A stretch of 64,000 nucleotides of DNA. Source: Chloroflexota bacterium (lineage in GTDB: Bacteria > Chloroflexota > Limnocylindria > QHBO01). Positions 43,574 to 51,676 of this stretch are shown here, in pieces. Every line of letters begins with the position of its first letter. Positions within the stretch are counted from its first letter, which is position 1. The position numbers and the translations under genes are program-made. Location of the stretch: NCBI GenBank assembly GCA_040902225.1, contig JBBDXT010000002.1:94036-158035 (forward strand). The letters run 5' to 3'. Below the pieces are notes generated by a model, which was given only the letters and a program-made list of their open reading frames with translations, was not told where the DNA came from and searched no databases.

Positions 43574-44281
43574 ATGTGCGGTCGATTCGCGCAGCCGCGC
43601 TCGGCCGAGGAGCTGGCCCTCATCTTCCACGCGCGGCCGGCCGCGGACATTGCCGGCGACCGATTCAACGTCGCCCCGACCGACGAGGTGGCGGCGGTCG
43701 TCGAGCACCACGGTGAGCGCACCGTCGACGCCTTCCGCTGGGGCCTGGTCCCCTTCTTCGCCAAGACAGCCAGGGGTGGCGCGGGCCTGATCAATGCCCG
43801 CGCGGAAACGGCTGAGACATCGCCGGCCTTCCGCTCGGCATTTGCGGACCACCGCTGCATCATCCCGGCCGATGCCTTCTACGAATGGCGACGCCGTCGC
43901 GATCCAGGTACGGGCCGCGTCGTCCGATCGGAGCCCTTCGCGGTGCGCCGATCCGATGGGGAACCACTCGCCCTCGCCGGGCTCTGGTCGAGCTGGCGCG
44001 ACCCCGATACGGCGGCTCGCCTCTATACGTGCTCGATCCTGACCACCGATCCGAACGAGCTCGTGGCTCGCCTCCACGACCGGATGCCGGTCGTCCTCGA
44101 CCCGACGGCCTGGGACGCCTGGCTGAACGAGACGACGTCGGCCATAGAGGTTCGGTCGCTGCTGCGCCCTGCGCCAGCAGAGTCCCTGGATGCATACGCC
44201 GTCTCACCGGCGGTCAACAACGTGCGGAATGAGGGACCCGAGCTGCTGGCTCCCCTCTCGCGTTGGAGCGACGGCGTGTGA
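43574..44281 (+). CDS. SRAP/HMCES-type abasic-site DNA-protein crosslink protein (YedK-like)
   Basis: 235-aa SOS response-associated peptidase family protein. Cys2 in MCGRFAQPRS forms the covalent bond with abasic sites. Other active residues are Asn in GLINARAET, Glu in DAFYEWRRR and His in RLHDRMPVVL. It shields abasic sites in single-stranded DNA. Its stop overlaps the kinase gene by 4 nt. No LexA box was recognised in front. Confidence 0.94.
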   Translation: MCGRFAQPRSAEELALIFHARPAADIAGDRFNVAPTDEVAAVVEHHGERTVDAFRWGLVPFFAKTARGGAGLINARAETAETSPAFRSAFADHRCIIPADAFYEWRRRRDPGTGRVVRSEPFAVRRSDGEPLALAGLWSSWRDPDTAARLYTCSILTTDPNELVARLHDRMPVVLDPTAWDAWLNETTSAIEVRSLLRPAPAESLDAYAVSPAVNNVRNEGPELLAPLSRWSDGV

Positions 44282-44793
44282 CCATTCGCATCCCCGGCGA
44301 TGCCATGGTCGTCCTGGTCGGCCCGAGCGGATCGGGAAAGAGCACCTTCGCGACACGCCACTTCATGCCCACCCGGGTGCTCTCGTCCGATGCACTGCGC
44401 GCCATGGTCGCGGACGATGCAAACGACCAGACGGCGACGAATGCGGCGTTCGAGCTGCTCCATACGGCGCTGGCCATGCGCCTCGCCCGTCGCAAGCTCA
44501 CGGTGGTCGATGCGACGAGCGTCGAGAGCTGGGCCCGAGAGCGCCTGCTGGCGGTGGCGAGGCGGCTCGGCCGCCCCGCTGCGGCGATCGTCTTCAACCT
44601 GCCGCTTGCCACATGCCTGGAGCGGAATGCGGCGCGCACCGATCGACGGCTTCCGCCCGCGTCGATCAAGCGCCAGCACGCGTTCATGCGGGCGTCCCTG
44701 GACGGACTCGCCGCCGAGGGGTTCGATCCGATCGCGGTGCTCACGACGATCGATGAGGTGGAGGCGATGAGCGTCGAGCACGGCGACCGCTAG
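44278..44793 (+). CDS. Stand-alone 5'-polynucleotide kinase-like P-loop protein
   Basis: 171-aa protein similar to the N-terminal kinase domain of bacterial Pnkp. Walker A is [10 protein letters not shown] (residues 15-24), the catalytic Asp is in VLSSDALRAMV (Asp38), and VVDATSVE is the Walker-B region. LPPASIKRQHAFMRASL ends the lid. The phosphatase and ligase domains of Pnkp are absent. The GTG start overlaps the SRAP stop (GTGA). The pair suggests end healing at abasic or crosslink repair, which is inference. Confidence 0.82.
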   Translation: MTIRIPGDAMVVLVGPSGSGKSTFATRHFMPTRVLSSDALRAMVADDANDQTATNAAFELLHTALAMRLARRKLTVVDATSVESWARERLLAVARRLGRPAAAIVFNLPLATCLERNAARTDRRLPPASIKRQHAFMRASLDGLAAEGFDPIAVLTTIDEVEAMSVEHGDR

Positions 44794-45151
44794 ACCTCGG
44801 TGGTGGTGGCGACCGCCACGTCCCGCTCGTAAACCACAGCCCACCGTGGGTCGCTCACTGGCGGGATCCTTCAAGGAGGCGGGCAATGAAATGCCCCGAA
44901 GGAACTGCGCCCGGCGCCGCAGTGCGAGACTGCCACACCGGTACCGGAACGCTTGATGCAATCTCGTGATCCGGTATCGCTGCCCCTTCGGGACGACCGC
45001 AGAATAGCCCGCTCTGCCTGGGAGCGGCAACCCCATTTATCCCCGAGTTTCTTGGACCGATTCGTCCTTTTCCACAGGCCTTCCCCAACCCGGTCCAGTG
45101 CCGGTCTCGCCGCGCGTAGAATCGTGTCTCCACACCACTGGAGACGTTTCG
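44794..45151 (+). other. 358-bp intergenic region with a -10 and weak inverted repeats
   Basis: No protein-like frame or tRNA seen. It contains TAGAAT at 45117-45122, about 29 nt upstream of the next ATG, with GGAGA between (a leadered promoter). An imperfect inverted repeat TACCGGA...TCCGGTA flanks about 21 bp near 44941-44976. A structured RNA cannot be excluded; none of the standard ones (tmRNA, RNase P, SRP, 6S) was recognised. Confidence 0.4.
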
Positions 45152-45571
45152 ATGACGGCGAGCCGAGCAACGGGATCGGGCACGAAGGCCGACCCCTGGG
45201 AGCTGCGGACTCCGACCGGAACCTCGGAGTACGAGATGTATCGCGACGAGACGCTCGATCCGCCCGCGATCGTGTGCCAGGTGGGGTCCACCCAGCTGCG
45301 CTACGACCTTCGCGCGATCGAGGATCTGCACGCGAGGCTGAAAGCCCACGGCGACTGGATGCCGCTCGGCAGTGCGGACGAGCAGAAAGAGGCGGCCGAG
45401 GGAACGGTCGAATCGTGGGGCCGCTCCCCGGACAACCCGGTTGGGGGCTGGTACGGCCTGAAGAAGGGCCTGCGCGGCCGATTCGGGATGTACATGCCAC
45501 CCCTGCTCGAAGCGTTGGGGCTCGCCGAGGTCGAGCACAACCCCAAGAACAACCGGATGCGGGCCCTCTAG
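45152..45571 (+). CDS. Conserved protein of unknown function (DUF6855-like)
   Basis: 139-aa cytoplasmic protein. Segments ADPWELRTPTGTSEYEMYRD, LRYDLRAIEDLHARLKAHGD and NPVGGWYGLKKGLRGRFGM are strongly conserved-looking and match an uncharacterised family seen in Actinobacteria and Chloroflexota. No catalytic motif is evident. It is followed by the MBL gene after 11 nt. Confidence 0.72.
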   Translation: MTASRATGSGTKADPWELRTPTGTSEYEMYRDETLDPPAIVCQVGSTQLRYDLRAIEDLHARLKAHGDWMPLGSADEQKEAAEGTVESWGRSPDNPVGGWYGLKKGLRGRFGMYMPPLLEALGLAEVEHNPKNNRMRAL

Positions 45572-45582
45572 GCCACCGCCAG

Positions 45583-46146
45583 GTGGCCGCGGCGCATCAC
45601 CTTCTCCACGCGGGCTACGTCCGGGACGACGGCGTGGCGAGCAGCGTCAGCCTCGTGCTCGACGGTGCGGCGGTGATCGTGGTGGACCCGGGGATGGTGG
45701 CGGATCCGGAGCTGATCCTTGCTCCTCTCCGCCGGCTGGGCATGAGGCCCGGTGACGTCACCCACGTGGTCGTCACCCACCACCATCCCGATCACACCAT
45801 CAACATCGGTCTTTTCGAAAACGCCGAGGTGGTCGACTTCTGGGCGCGCTATCGGGGCGACCAGTGGCTCGACCATGAAGGAGACGGATACCAGGTCAGC
45901 GACCATGCGCGGCTGATCCTGACGCCCGGTCACACCAACCAGGATGCGACCCTGTTGGTTGAGACCGATGCGGGCGTCGTGGCCTGCACTCATGCCTGGT
46001 GGCGGACCGACCGAACGCCGGAGGTCGATCCGCTGGCCGATGACCAATGGGCGCTGGAGACGAGCCGCGCCCGAATATTGGCAGAGGCGGACATCGTCGT
46101 TCCAGGCCATGGCGAGTCGTTTGCAACCGGTCGTCACTCGATCTGA
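45583..46146 (+). CDS. Metallo-beta-lactamase-fold hydrolase (MBLAC1-like)
   Basis: 187-aa di-metal hydrolase. Metal motif [12 protein letters not shown], then [15 protein letters not shown] and VPGHGES. Such proteins hydrolyse thioesters or nucleic-acid ends; the substrate is unknown. The GTG start at 45583 is the only one before the conserved [20 protein letters not shown]. It is in the same direction as the gene before, 11 nt apart. Confidence 0.9.
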   Translation: MAAAHHLLHAGYVRDDGVASSVSLVLDGAAVIVVDPGMVADPELILAPLRRLGMRPGDVTHVVVTHHHPDHTINIGLFENAEVVDFWARYRGDQWLDHEGDGYQVSDHARLILTPGHTNQDATLLVETDAGVVACTHAWWRTDRTPEVDPLADDQWALETSRARILAEADIVVPGHGESFATGRHSI

Positions 46147-46205
46147 CAACGAACCTTCATCGAGCCTTCACCCGACCCTGTCTCGCCTCACGTAGACTTC
46201 GCTCC

Positions 46206-46865
46206 ATGTTCAGCTTCGGTCACAAGTCCAGCATGCCCGATCCGGCCGACGCGCACCGCGGCCGCACCGAGCCCCTCCCCACCGCAGAGCGCCACCTTGT
46301 CAATGGACAGCCGCTGACGGGCCCGTATCCCGATGGTGCCCAGGTCATCGACTTCGCCCTTGGCTGCTTCTGGGGCGCCGAGAAGGACTTCTGGCAGGTG
46401 CCAGGCGTCATCGTCACCGCCGTCGGCTACCAGGGTGGCTTCACGCCCAACGCCAACTACAACGAGGTCTGCTCGGGACGCACCGGCCATGCCGAAAGCG
46501 TGCGCGTGGTCTACGACCCGCAACGGGTCAGCGTCGAAGAGCTGCTGCGGGTCTTCTGGGAGCACCATGACCCGACCCAGGGCTACCGCCAGGGGAACGA
46601 CATGGGGACCCAGTATCGGTCAGCTATCTTCACCCACACCGATGCCCAGCGGGACGCCGCCAACGCGTCGCGGGCGATGTACCAGGCCGAGCTTTCGAAG
46701 GCCGGCTACGGTGCCATCACCACCGAGATCGTGGATGCCCCGGAGTTCTACTTCGCCGAGGACTACCACCAGCAATACCTGGCCAGGAACCCGGCTGGTT
46801 ACTGCCCCATCCACGCCACCGGTGTTAGGTTCGCCGGACCGATCCAGCAGATGCAGCAGGTCTAG
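46206..46865 (+). CDS. msrA: Peptide methionine sulfoxide reductase A
   Basis: 219-aa MsrA. The catalytic Cys54 is in [34 protein letters not shown]-type segment (here [18 protein letters not shown]) and [17 protein letters not shown] follow. TAGACT is 7 nt before the ATG. It repairs oxidised methionine, which fits the other redox genes here. MsrB is not nearby. Confidence 0.96.
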   Translation: MFSFGHKSSMPDPADAHRGRTEPLPTAERHLVNGQPLTGPYPDGAQVIDFALGCFWGAEKDFWQVPGVIVTAVGYQGGFTPNANYNEVCSGRTGHAESVRVVYDPQRVSVEELLRVFWEHHDPTQGYRQGNDMGTQYRSAIFTHTDAQRDAANASRAMYQAELSKAGYGAITTEIVDAPEFYFAEDYHQQYLARNPAGYCPIHATGVRFAGPIQQMQQV

Positions 46866-46944
46866 CCCGCGGACCCTGGGCCCGCGGATGAGCGGTCGCG
46901 CCGCACCGGCGGAACCAAACAGCGGATGCCTGCGTCGGGACGGC

Positions 46945-47436
46945 GTGCGCAAGGCGCTTGCGGTCGCCGTCCTTCTCGCGACCTCGGGGTGTTCGTTGCC
47001 GTGGGAGGTCCACGATCCCCCGGAGGCGTTCCTTGATCCGGAGCGTCCGCCGGCGCTCTCTATCTTTCCTCCCCTCGTGGATTCCGAGATCGCCGTCGAC
47101 ATTCCAGCCTTTGCCTACTGCTGGGGCCCGCTCGATGGTCGTGGAGTGGAAACCTGCGTTGAGGCGGAGCCCGACTTCGATGAGATGCCGGTCAGCCTGC
47201 CCGCACCGGGTGACGTCGCCCTTAGCTGGATAAACCTCACGGGCTGGTCCTTCACCGCATCGGCCACGGAGGTGGACGGCCCAGCCAACAGCCCGGCGGA
47301 GCTGGTGGTGAGAGAGGAGAACGACCTTCTCATCACCATGCCCAAGGCCGGTGTCTGGGATGTGACCCTCCAGGGCCAAGGGCCGCAGGGTGACGCGGCG
47401 TATGCCTTCCGCGTGTCGGTGGGCGGAGCCGACTGA
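46945..47436 (+). CDS. Uncharacterised small lipoprotein
   Basis: 163-aa protein with a signal ending ATSGC near residue 16. The mature part contains PPEAFLDPERPPALSIFPPL and YAFRVSVGGAD with one Cys pair (AYCWGPLDGRGVETC). It is probably an extracellular beta-sandwich. An in-frame ATG at 46888 is an alternative start. No family recognised. Confidence 0.62.
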   Translation: MRKALAVAVLLATSGCSLPWEVHDPPEAFLDPERPPALSIFPPLVDSEIAVDIPAFAYCWGPLDGRGVETCVEAEPDFDEMPVSLPAPGDVALSWINLTGWSFTASATEVDGPANSPAELVVREENDLLITMPKAGVWDVTLQGQGPQGDAAYAFRVSVGGAD

Positions 47437-47559
47437 CCGGCACAGCGTCCCGGAGCCATGCGGCAGATCTAGCGGTTTTCACGGCCGGCACTTGCGGATT
47501 AGGGACCATCGAGCCCCTTGGCGCTGTCGCTTTTCGCCGCGGCAATCCGGCAACGTCGC

Positions 47560-47667
47560 CTACTTCTTCTTCGGCGCTGCCTTCTTGGCGGCCGGCTTGG
47601 CCGCTGCCTTCTTGGCGGCCGGCTTGGCCGCTGCCTTCTTGGCGGCCGGCTTGTCGTGGTGGCTCAT
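47560..47667 (-). CDS. 35-aa Lys/Ala/Pro repeat peptide (histone H1-tail-like)
   Basis: The product begins MSHHDKPAAKKAAAKPAAKK and consists of three tandem copies of KPAAKKAAA with a final PKKK, encoded by a 27-bp repeat. GGAG is 8 nt before the ATG. Such AAKP tails occur at the C-terminus of histone-like DNA-binding proteins, but here the tail stands alone. It may bind DNA or RNA. It is shorter than common annotation cut-offs. Confidence 0.6.
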   Translation of the reverse strand: MSHHDKPAAKKAAAKPAAKKAAAKPAAKKAAPKKK

Positions 47668-47715
47668 TGCTCGGCTCCCTGTGGAAAGGAGATCGACAGG
47701 CCGATTCTAGGCAGA

Positions 47716-47994
47716 CGCTACGGTCGCGGTTCCGCAGTTCGCGCAGAACTTCGCGCCGCGGCGAGGTCGTTCCCACCCTTCACCGAGCTTCGGCGCGGCG
47801 TTGCCGAGTACTGCGTGCTCGCCGTCCTGCGCGATGCCGAGTCGTACGCGTTCGACATCGTGCGCGTGCTGGCCCAGGCCGGAGGCCTGGTGACGAGTGA
47901 AGGAACGATCTATCCCCTGCTTGCGAGGCTGCGCCGCGATGACCTGGTGACAACCTCATGGCGCAAATGGATATCAGTCCGTTCACCCTGTTGA
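47716..47994 (+). pseudogene. PadR-family gene remnant, truncated at both ends
   Basis: Contains the PadR core FTELRRGVAEYCVLAVLRD, ESYAFDIVRVLAQAGGLVTS and EGTIYPLLARLRRDDLVTTS. No ATG/GTG/TTG precedes this in a sensible place. After TTSWR the wing and C-terminal helix are lost, and it runs into KWISVRSPC and a stop. The fusion point is at the start of a 33-aa membrane peptide gene, as if a deletion removed the middle of a padR-partner operon. Confidence 0.72.
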
Positions 47995-48059
47995 TCCCGC
48001 TGGCGGGGATCCTGGCCGCCATCTACCTGGTGGTAGTGCTGCGGCGACGCGGGCGCTGA
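47958..48059 (+). CDS. 33-aa single-helix membrane peptide
   Basis: Reads MAQMDISPFTLLIPLAGILA followed by a hydrophobic stretch and RRRGR. Typical of small membrane peptides or the end of a larger partner gene. It overlaps the PadR remnant in another frame. It may be real, or it may be the leftover end of the lost PadR partner. Confidence 0.4.
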   Translation: MAQMDISPFTLLIPLAGILAAIYLVVVLRRRGR

Positions 48060-48065
48060 CCGGCG

Positions 48066-48332
48066 TCAGACGGCGCGGATCTCGAGGTAGGCAGCGCCGC
48101 TCACGTCGATGAGCGTGCGCGACGGGGTCCGAACGATCCGCACCACCACGTCGCGGCAGATGCAGCAGCGCAGCGTCACGCCGGGGCCCTGCGTCCAGGC
48201 CAGCAGCGTGCCCATCGCGCCAACATTGCCGCAATGGTTGCAGCGGTGGATCGCAGCCGTCATCTCGAAGCCGAACAGTTCCGCCAGGTCTCCCGCAATC
48301 GCGTTCGCGTCCAGCATCAGCGTGTCCTGCAT
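48066..48332 (-). CDS. DUF6510 zinc-ribbon protein
   Basis: 88-aa protein with CNHCGN and CCICRD pairs forming a zinc ribbon and the opening MLDANAIAGDLAELFGFEMT. It is found with the two oxidoreductase genes upstream in the same order in other genomes. AAAGGAG lies 8 nt before the ATG. Perhaps it assists Mo-enzyme assembly; no evidence for a reaction. Confidence 0.85.
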   Translation of the reverse strand: MQDTLMLDANAIAGDLAELFGFEMTAAIHRCNHCGNVGAMGTLLAWTQGPGVTLRCCICRDVVVRIVRTPSRTLIDVSGAAYLEIRAV

Positions 48333-48346
48333 CTGACGGTCTCCTT

Positions 48347-49084
48347 TCAGCTCGTGGGTCCGAAGCGCTCGGTGCGCACCTGCGCCGGCGGCACGCCGTG
48401 CTCCACCAGTCCATTGGCGGCTGCCTCGACCAGCAGGGTCGGGCCGCAGATGTAGACCAGCGGATCAGGACCGGCGGCATCGATCGCCTCGGTCAGCATG
48501 GGCCGATCGATGCGGCGGTCATATCCGGCCCAGCCTGCGGGATGAGAGCGCGTCAGGGTCTGAATGACCCGCAGCCCGGCGTCGCCGGAGTCCAGCGAGG
48601 CGAGCTCGTCGCGGTAGATGACGTCGTCGTAGGTGCGCGAGGAATAGAGGAGGACCGCCGCCGGCTTCGGCTCGGCCGATGCACGCTCCCGCAGCATCGC
48701 CATCAGCGGGACGATGCCAGAGCCGCCGGCGACCAGGACCAGCGGTCCGCCGATGGCAGGCTCCCAGACGAAATAGCCGCCGATCGGCCCGCGCACCTCG
48801 ACCTGATCCCCCACCGTCAGGATGTCATGGAAATACGGTGGTACCTCCCCGTCGGCGATCTTCTCGATCGTGAGATCTACCTCGCCCGTGCGGGAAGGAG
48901 GGGAGGCGATCGAGTACGAGCGCTGAGCCTGGTAGCCATCGGACGCGGTGAGGCGAACGTCGTAATGCTGCCCGGCGCGGTGAACCCGCCAGTTCGGCAG
49001 CCTGAGCGTGAAGGAGCTGACCTCCGGCGTTTCGGCGCGGATGGCGGTGACCGTTGCGATCTGCCAGGCGAGGGGCTCAGGCAT
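48347..49084 (-). CDS. Ferredoxin-NADP reductase-type flavoprotein
   Basis: 245-aa oxidoreductase. The FAD site is RSYSIASPPSRTGEVDL. NAD(P) site: VLVAGGSGIVPLMAMLRER and YICGPTLLVEAAANGL. No [2Fe-2S] domain. It lies 14 nt before the DUF6510 gene. It likely passes electrons from NAD(P)H to the Mo protein encoded upstream. Confidence 0.92.
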   Translation of the reverse strand: MPEPLAWQIATVTAIRAETPEVSSFTLRLPNWRVHRAGQHYDVRLTASDGYQAQRSYSIASPPSRTGEVDLTIEKIADGEVPPYFHDILTVGDQVEVRGPIGGYFVWEPAIGGPLVLVAGGSGIVPLMAMLRERASAEPKPAAVLLYSSRTYDDVIYRDELASLDSGDAGLRVIQTLTRSHPAGWAGYDRRIDRPMLTEAIDAAGPDPLVYICGPTLLVEAAANGLVEHGVPPAQVRTERFGPTS

Positions 49085-49100
49085 CGGTCTCCTGGCCGTC

Positions 49101-49721
49101 TCAGTCGCCGGAATAGCGCTCTTCGCGCCAGGGATCGCCGCGGTTGTGGTAGCCGAGCGACTCCCAGAATCCCGGCTCATCGTCCTCGCGCAGCTGCAGG
49201 CCGTGGACCCATTTCGCGCTCTTCCAGAAGTAGAGGTGCGGGACCACCAGGCGGGCCGGCCCGCCGTGTGCAGGCTCGAGCGGCGCCCCGTCGTACTGCC
49301 ACGCGACGAATGCCTGGTTGTTGAGCAGGTCGGTCAGCGGCAGGTTGGTGGTGTAGCCGCCATAGCAGTGGGCCGTGACGAACCGGGCTCGCGGCTCGAT
49401 CTCGACGGCGGCCAGGATGTCGTCGACGCTGACTCCATGCCAGGGCGTGTCCAGCTTCGTCCACTTGGTTACGCAGCTGATGTCGACCGTCCAATCCCGC
49501 GAAGGGAGCGCGGTGAACTCCTGCCAGCTCCATCGGACCGGTGCCTTCACCAGCCCGGTGAGCGTGAACTCCCACGTGTCGAGGGGCACCTGGGGCGTCG
49601 GCCCGGCGGAGAGGACGGGAAACCCCTCGGTCAGGTACTGGCCAGGCGGAATGCGGCCAGCGCTGTCGCCAGGATCCCGAGCACGCCCCACAAAGCCGCG
49701 CGAGACGAATCGGTCGGTCAT
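49101..49721 (-). CDS. Sulfite-oxidase-like molybdopterin oxidoreductase
   Basis: 206-aa molybdopterin protein of the sulfite oxidase fold. The Mo-ligating Cys is in VDISCVTKWTKLDTPWHGV. It also has TAHCYGGYTTNLPL and GPARLVVPHLYFWKSAKWV. It has no signal peptide or dimer domain. GGGAAGG precedes the ATG. It heads the three-gene operon with the flavoprotein and DUF6510. The substrate is unknown. Confidence 0.92.
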   Translation of the reverse strand: MTDRFVSRGFVGRARDPGDSAGRIPPGQYLTEGFPVLSAGPTPQVPLDTWEFTLTGLVKAPVRWSWQEFTALPSRDWTVDISCVTKWTKLDTPWHGVSVDDILAAVEIEPRARFVTAHCYGGYTTNLPLTDLLNNQAFVAWQYDGAPLEPAHGGPARLVVPHLYFWKSAKWVHGLQLREDDEPGFWESLGYHNRGDPWREERYSGD

Positions 49722-49812
49722 GACCTTCCCATGCGAGGAACGAATTATGGCTTCGGGCAGCATATCCGGGTAGCATCCAAACGGACGGACCGTGCTCAGC
49801 ACAGGAGAACCC

Positions 49813-50091
49813 ATGAAGGGCGATCGAGTCGAGGCGGTGGTGGACACCGGCCAGGGCACTCAGACCTTCGCGATCGAGGCGACCCGCGCCGGGCGTCGGA
49901 TCGAGGTGACGACCAGCCGAGGGGTGGTCGAGGTCAGCGAGGTGACCCGCGGCGGGACGCCGGTCCGAACCGGACGCTTCATGTCGAGCCGGCTGATCGC
50001 CCTGGTCGAACATCCTGCCCACGAGGGACGCGAGTCGAAGGTCGACATTCAGACCCGGCGTCGCATCACCAAGGCAGGTGACGGGCTGTAG
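49813..50091 (+). CDS. Small basic protein of unknown function
   Basis: 92-aa protein starting MKGDRVEAVVDTGQGTQTFA with IEVTTSRGVVEVSEVTRGG in the middle and an Arg/Lys-rich end. It has no Cys. GGAG lies 7 nt before the ATG. TAGCAT at about 49772 is a likely -10. I recognise no family; the strand-rich pattern suggests a small beta-barrel. Confidence 0.6.
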   Translation: MKGDRVEAVVDTGQGTQTFAIEATRAGRRIEVTTSRGVVEVSEVTRGGTPVRTGRFMSSRLIALVEHPAHEGRESKVDIQTRRRITKAGDGL

Positions 50092-50251
50092 CCAAAGGTC
50101 CCGTTGTCGTCCAGGCGGCAAGATGTGGTACGGTACGGGGACATCGCCCCGAATGCGGGGCACATAAGACCGCGGCATCGACGTTCACTCCTCCTCACGG
50201 CTTTAACGGCGAGACAGGATCGCTGAGGCCGCACGAGAAGGAGTTTTCTCT
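50092..50251 (+). promoter_or_regulatory. Long 5' leader of the zinc-ribbon/GGY protein
   Basis: TACGGT at 50129-50134 could be the -10, with RNA starting near 50141. The leader has a hairpin GCCCCG-AATG-CGGGGC (50146-50161) and ends with AAGGAG 8 nt before the TTG start. A leader of about 110 nt with a 5' hairpin is unusual in this window and suggests post-transcriptional control, as for cold-shock genes. Confidence 0.45.
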
Positions 50252-50608
50252 TTGTATACCCCATCCACCTATTCAGACAAGATCCTGAGCTGCGTCGATT
50301 GCAACCAGGAATTCGTCTTCGCCGCGACTGACCAGCAGTTCTACGCGGAGAAGGAATTCAGCGAGCCGCGCCGCTGTCCGTCATGCCGCGCAGCCCGCAA
50401 GGCAGCACGCGGCGAGAGCGGTGGCTACAGCAGCGGATCCAGCTACGGCGGAGGCTCCGGCTACGGCGGAGGCTCCAGCTACGGCGGCGGTCAGCGCGAG
50501 ATGTTCACCGCGACTTGTGACGGATGCGGCGGCGAGGCGCGCGTTCCGTTCCGCCCGACCGGCTCCAAGCCCGTCTACTGCAGCAACTGCTTCAGCACGC
50601 GGCGCTAA
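50252..50608 (+). CDS. Double zinc-ribbon protein with Gly-Tyr-Ser linker
   Basis: 118-aa protein. N-terminal ribbon CVDCNQEFVFAATDQQFYAE and CPSCRAARKAARG. Then a low-complexity linker (YGGGSGYGGGSSYGGG) of the RGG/GGY type known from RNA-binding proteins. Then CDGCGGEARVPFRPTGSKPV with CSNC. It starts at TTG. It probably binds RNA or ribosomes. It ends with a strong terminator, and is likely well expressed. Confidence 0.85.
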   Translation: MYTPSTYSDKILSCVDCNQEFVFAATDQQFYAEKEFSEPRRCPSCRAARKAARGESGGYSSGSSYGGGSGYGGGSSYGGGQREMFTATCDGCGGEARVPFRPTGSKPVYCSNCFSTRR

Positions 50609-50623
50609 CCCGCCCAGCGAGAC

Positions 50624-50661
50624 GAGGCCCGGCGAGAGATCGCCGGGCCTCTTCGTTTTTT
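50624..50661 (+). terminator. Intrinsic terminator after the zinc-ribbon gene
   Basis: A perfect 12-bp stem (50624-50635 with 50640-50651), loop GAGA, then TTCGTTTTTT to 50661. It is the best intrinsic terminator in the window. Its T-run ends on the stop codon of the convergent membrane-protein gene. Confidence 0.95.
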
Positions 50662-51164
50662 CAGAAGCCGAGGTTCGGCTTCACCACCATCAGGAAGACG
50701 ATCACCGCCACCATCGCGGTCAGGAAGAGGCCGCCTCGCTGCACCTTGTGGACCTGAGCCATCAGGGCCGGCGGCGGACCGCTCGGCGCAGAGCCGGCCG
50801 GCGTCTCTGGCGGGGGACCGGAGGTCATGTCGATGATCCGCTGCGTGATCGGGATCTGAACGGTCAGGGCGAACGTGAGCAGCACCACGTACAGCACGAT
50901 GCCGAGCGCCAGCCAGCGCGTATCGCGGCTGACGGGATCGATCCCGGCCGCCCAGATCAGGCCGATCCCGGTCACCGGCAGGGTCAGTGCGACGGGGACC
51001 ACTCGCTTGGTCGAGATGGCGTGCGAGACGCGGGTGGCGAAGTTGCCATGCGTCCGGTCCGCGGCCCCCATCGCCCCGATGATCGAGAACGAGAAGCTCG
51101 GCCCGAAGGCGATGATCGCGCCCAGCACGTGCAGGAAGAGAAACCATGGGATCAGCTCGGGCAT
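50661..51164 (-). CDS. DUF2269 family membrane protein
   Basis: 167-aa protein with four segments. PWFLFLHVLGAIIAFGPSFS opens it, and a loop with PPPETPAGSAPSGPPPALM lies before the last helix. GAGGAG is 5 nt before the ATG; TAGACT about 38 nt upstream is the likely -10. Similar layout to 34640-35119. Function unknown. Confidence 0.8.
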   Translation of the reverse strand: MPELIPWFLFLHVLGAIIAFGPSFSFSIIGAMGAADRTHGNFATRVSHAISTKRVVPVALTLPVTGIGLIWAAGIDPVSRDTRWLALGIVLYVVLLTFALTVQIPITQRIIDMTSGPPPETPAGSAPSGPPPALMAQVHKVQRGGLFLTAMVAVIVFLMVVKPNLGF

Positions 51165-51237
51165 CGGGTCTCCTCAACGGCTCAATATTGGAGTCGGCAG
51201 TCTAAGCCCCGTGGGTGGCGCTGATACGCTTCGCAGG

Positions 51238-51631
51238 ATGACGTTCCAGAGCCTGGACTTCGTCTACATGCCCAGCCGCGACGTGGCAACGGACATGGCG
51301 TACTTCACCGATGTCCTCGGCGGGCGGCTGGTATTCGCGGTCGAGGGGATGGGAACCAGGGTCGCAATGGTCGAGCTCACGGAGGCGCCGCCCAGAATCC
51401 TGCTGGCCGGCCATCTCGAGGGGGACCAGCCGGTGCTCGTCTATCGAGTCGACAACTTCGAGAACGCCAAGCTAGAGCTCGCGGCGCGGGGCTGGCACCA
51501 GGAGCCCACGTTCGAGATTCCACACGGACCCGTCTGCTCATTTCCGTGCGACTGGGGGACATCGCATCGCGATCTACCAGCTCGTTCGACCCGAGGCCGG
51601 CGAGCATTTCGAAGGCCGTCGCGATTTCTGA
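51238..51631 (+). pseudogene. VOC (glyoxalase/dioxygenase) family gene with one-base insertion
   Basis: The first 100 codons are a normal VOC domain (SLDFVYMPSRDVATDMAYFT, GTRVAMVELTEAPPRILLAG). At TTTCC (51541-51545) one extra T shifts the frame. Removing it restores GGHRIAIYQLVRPEAGEHFE and a stop at 51631. It is either a fresh pseudogene or a sequencing error. TACGCT is 7 nt before the ATG. Confidence 0.8.
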
Positions 51632-51676
51632 CATGGCCGCGGGCAACCGAAGCGGCTCCATCGGCGTCCTTGCGGC

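Noticed and set aside
44794-45151. Structured non-coding RNA
   Set aside because: Only weak inverted repeats and no known RNA signature; kept only as an intergenic note.
47518-47710. Plus-strand Phe/Leu/Gly-rich repeat frame
   Set aside because: It is the antisense of the Lys/Ala repeat peptide, which has the ribosome site.
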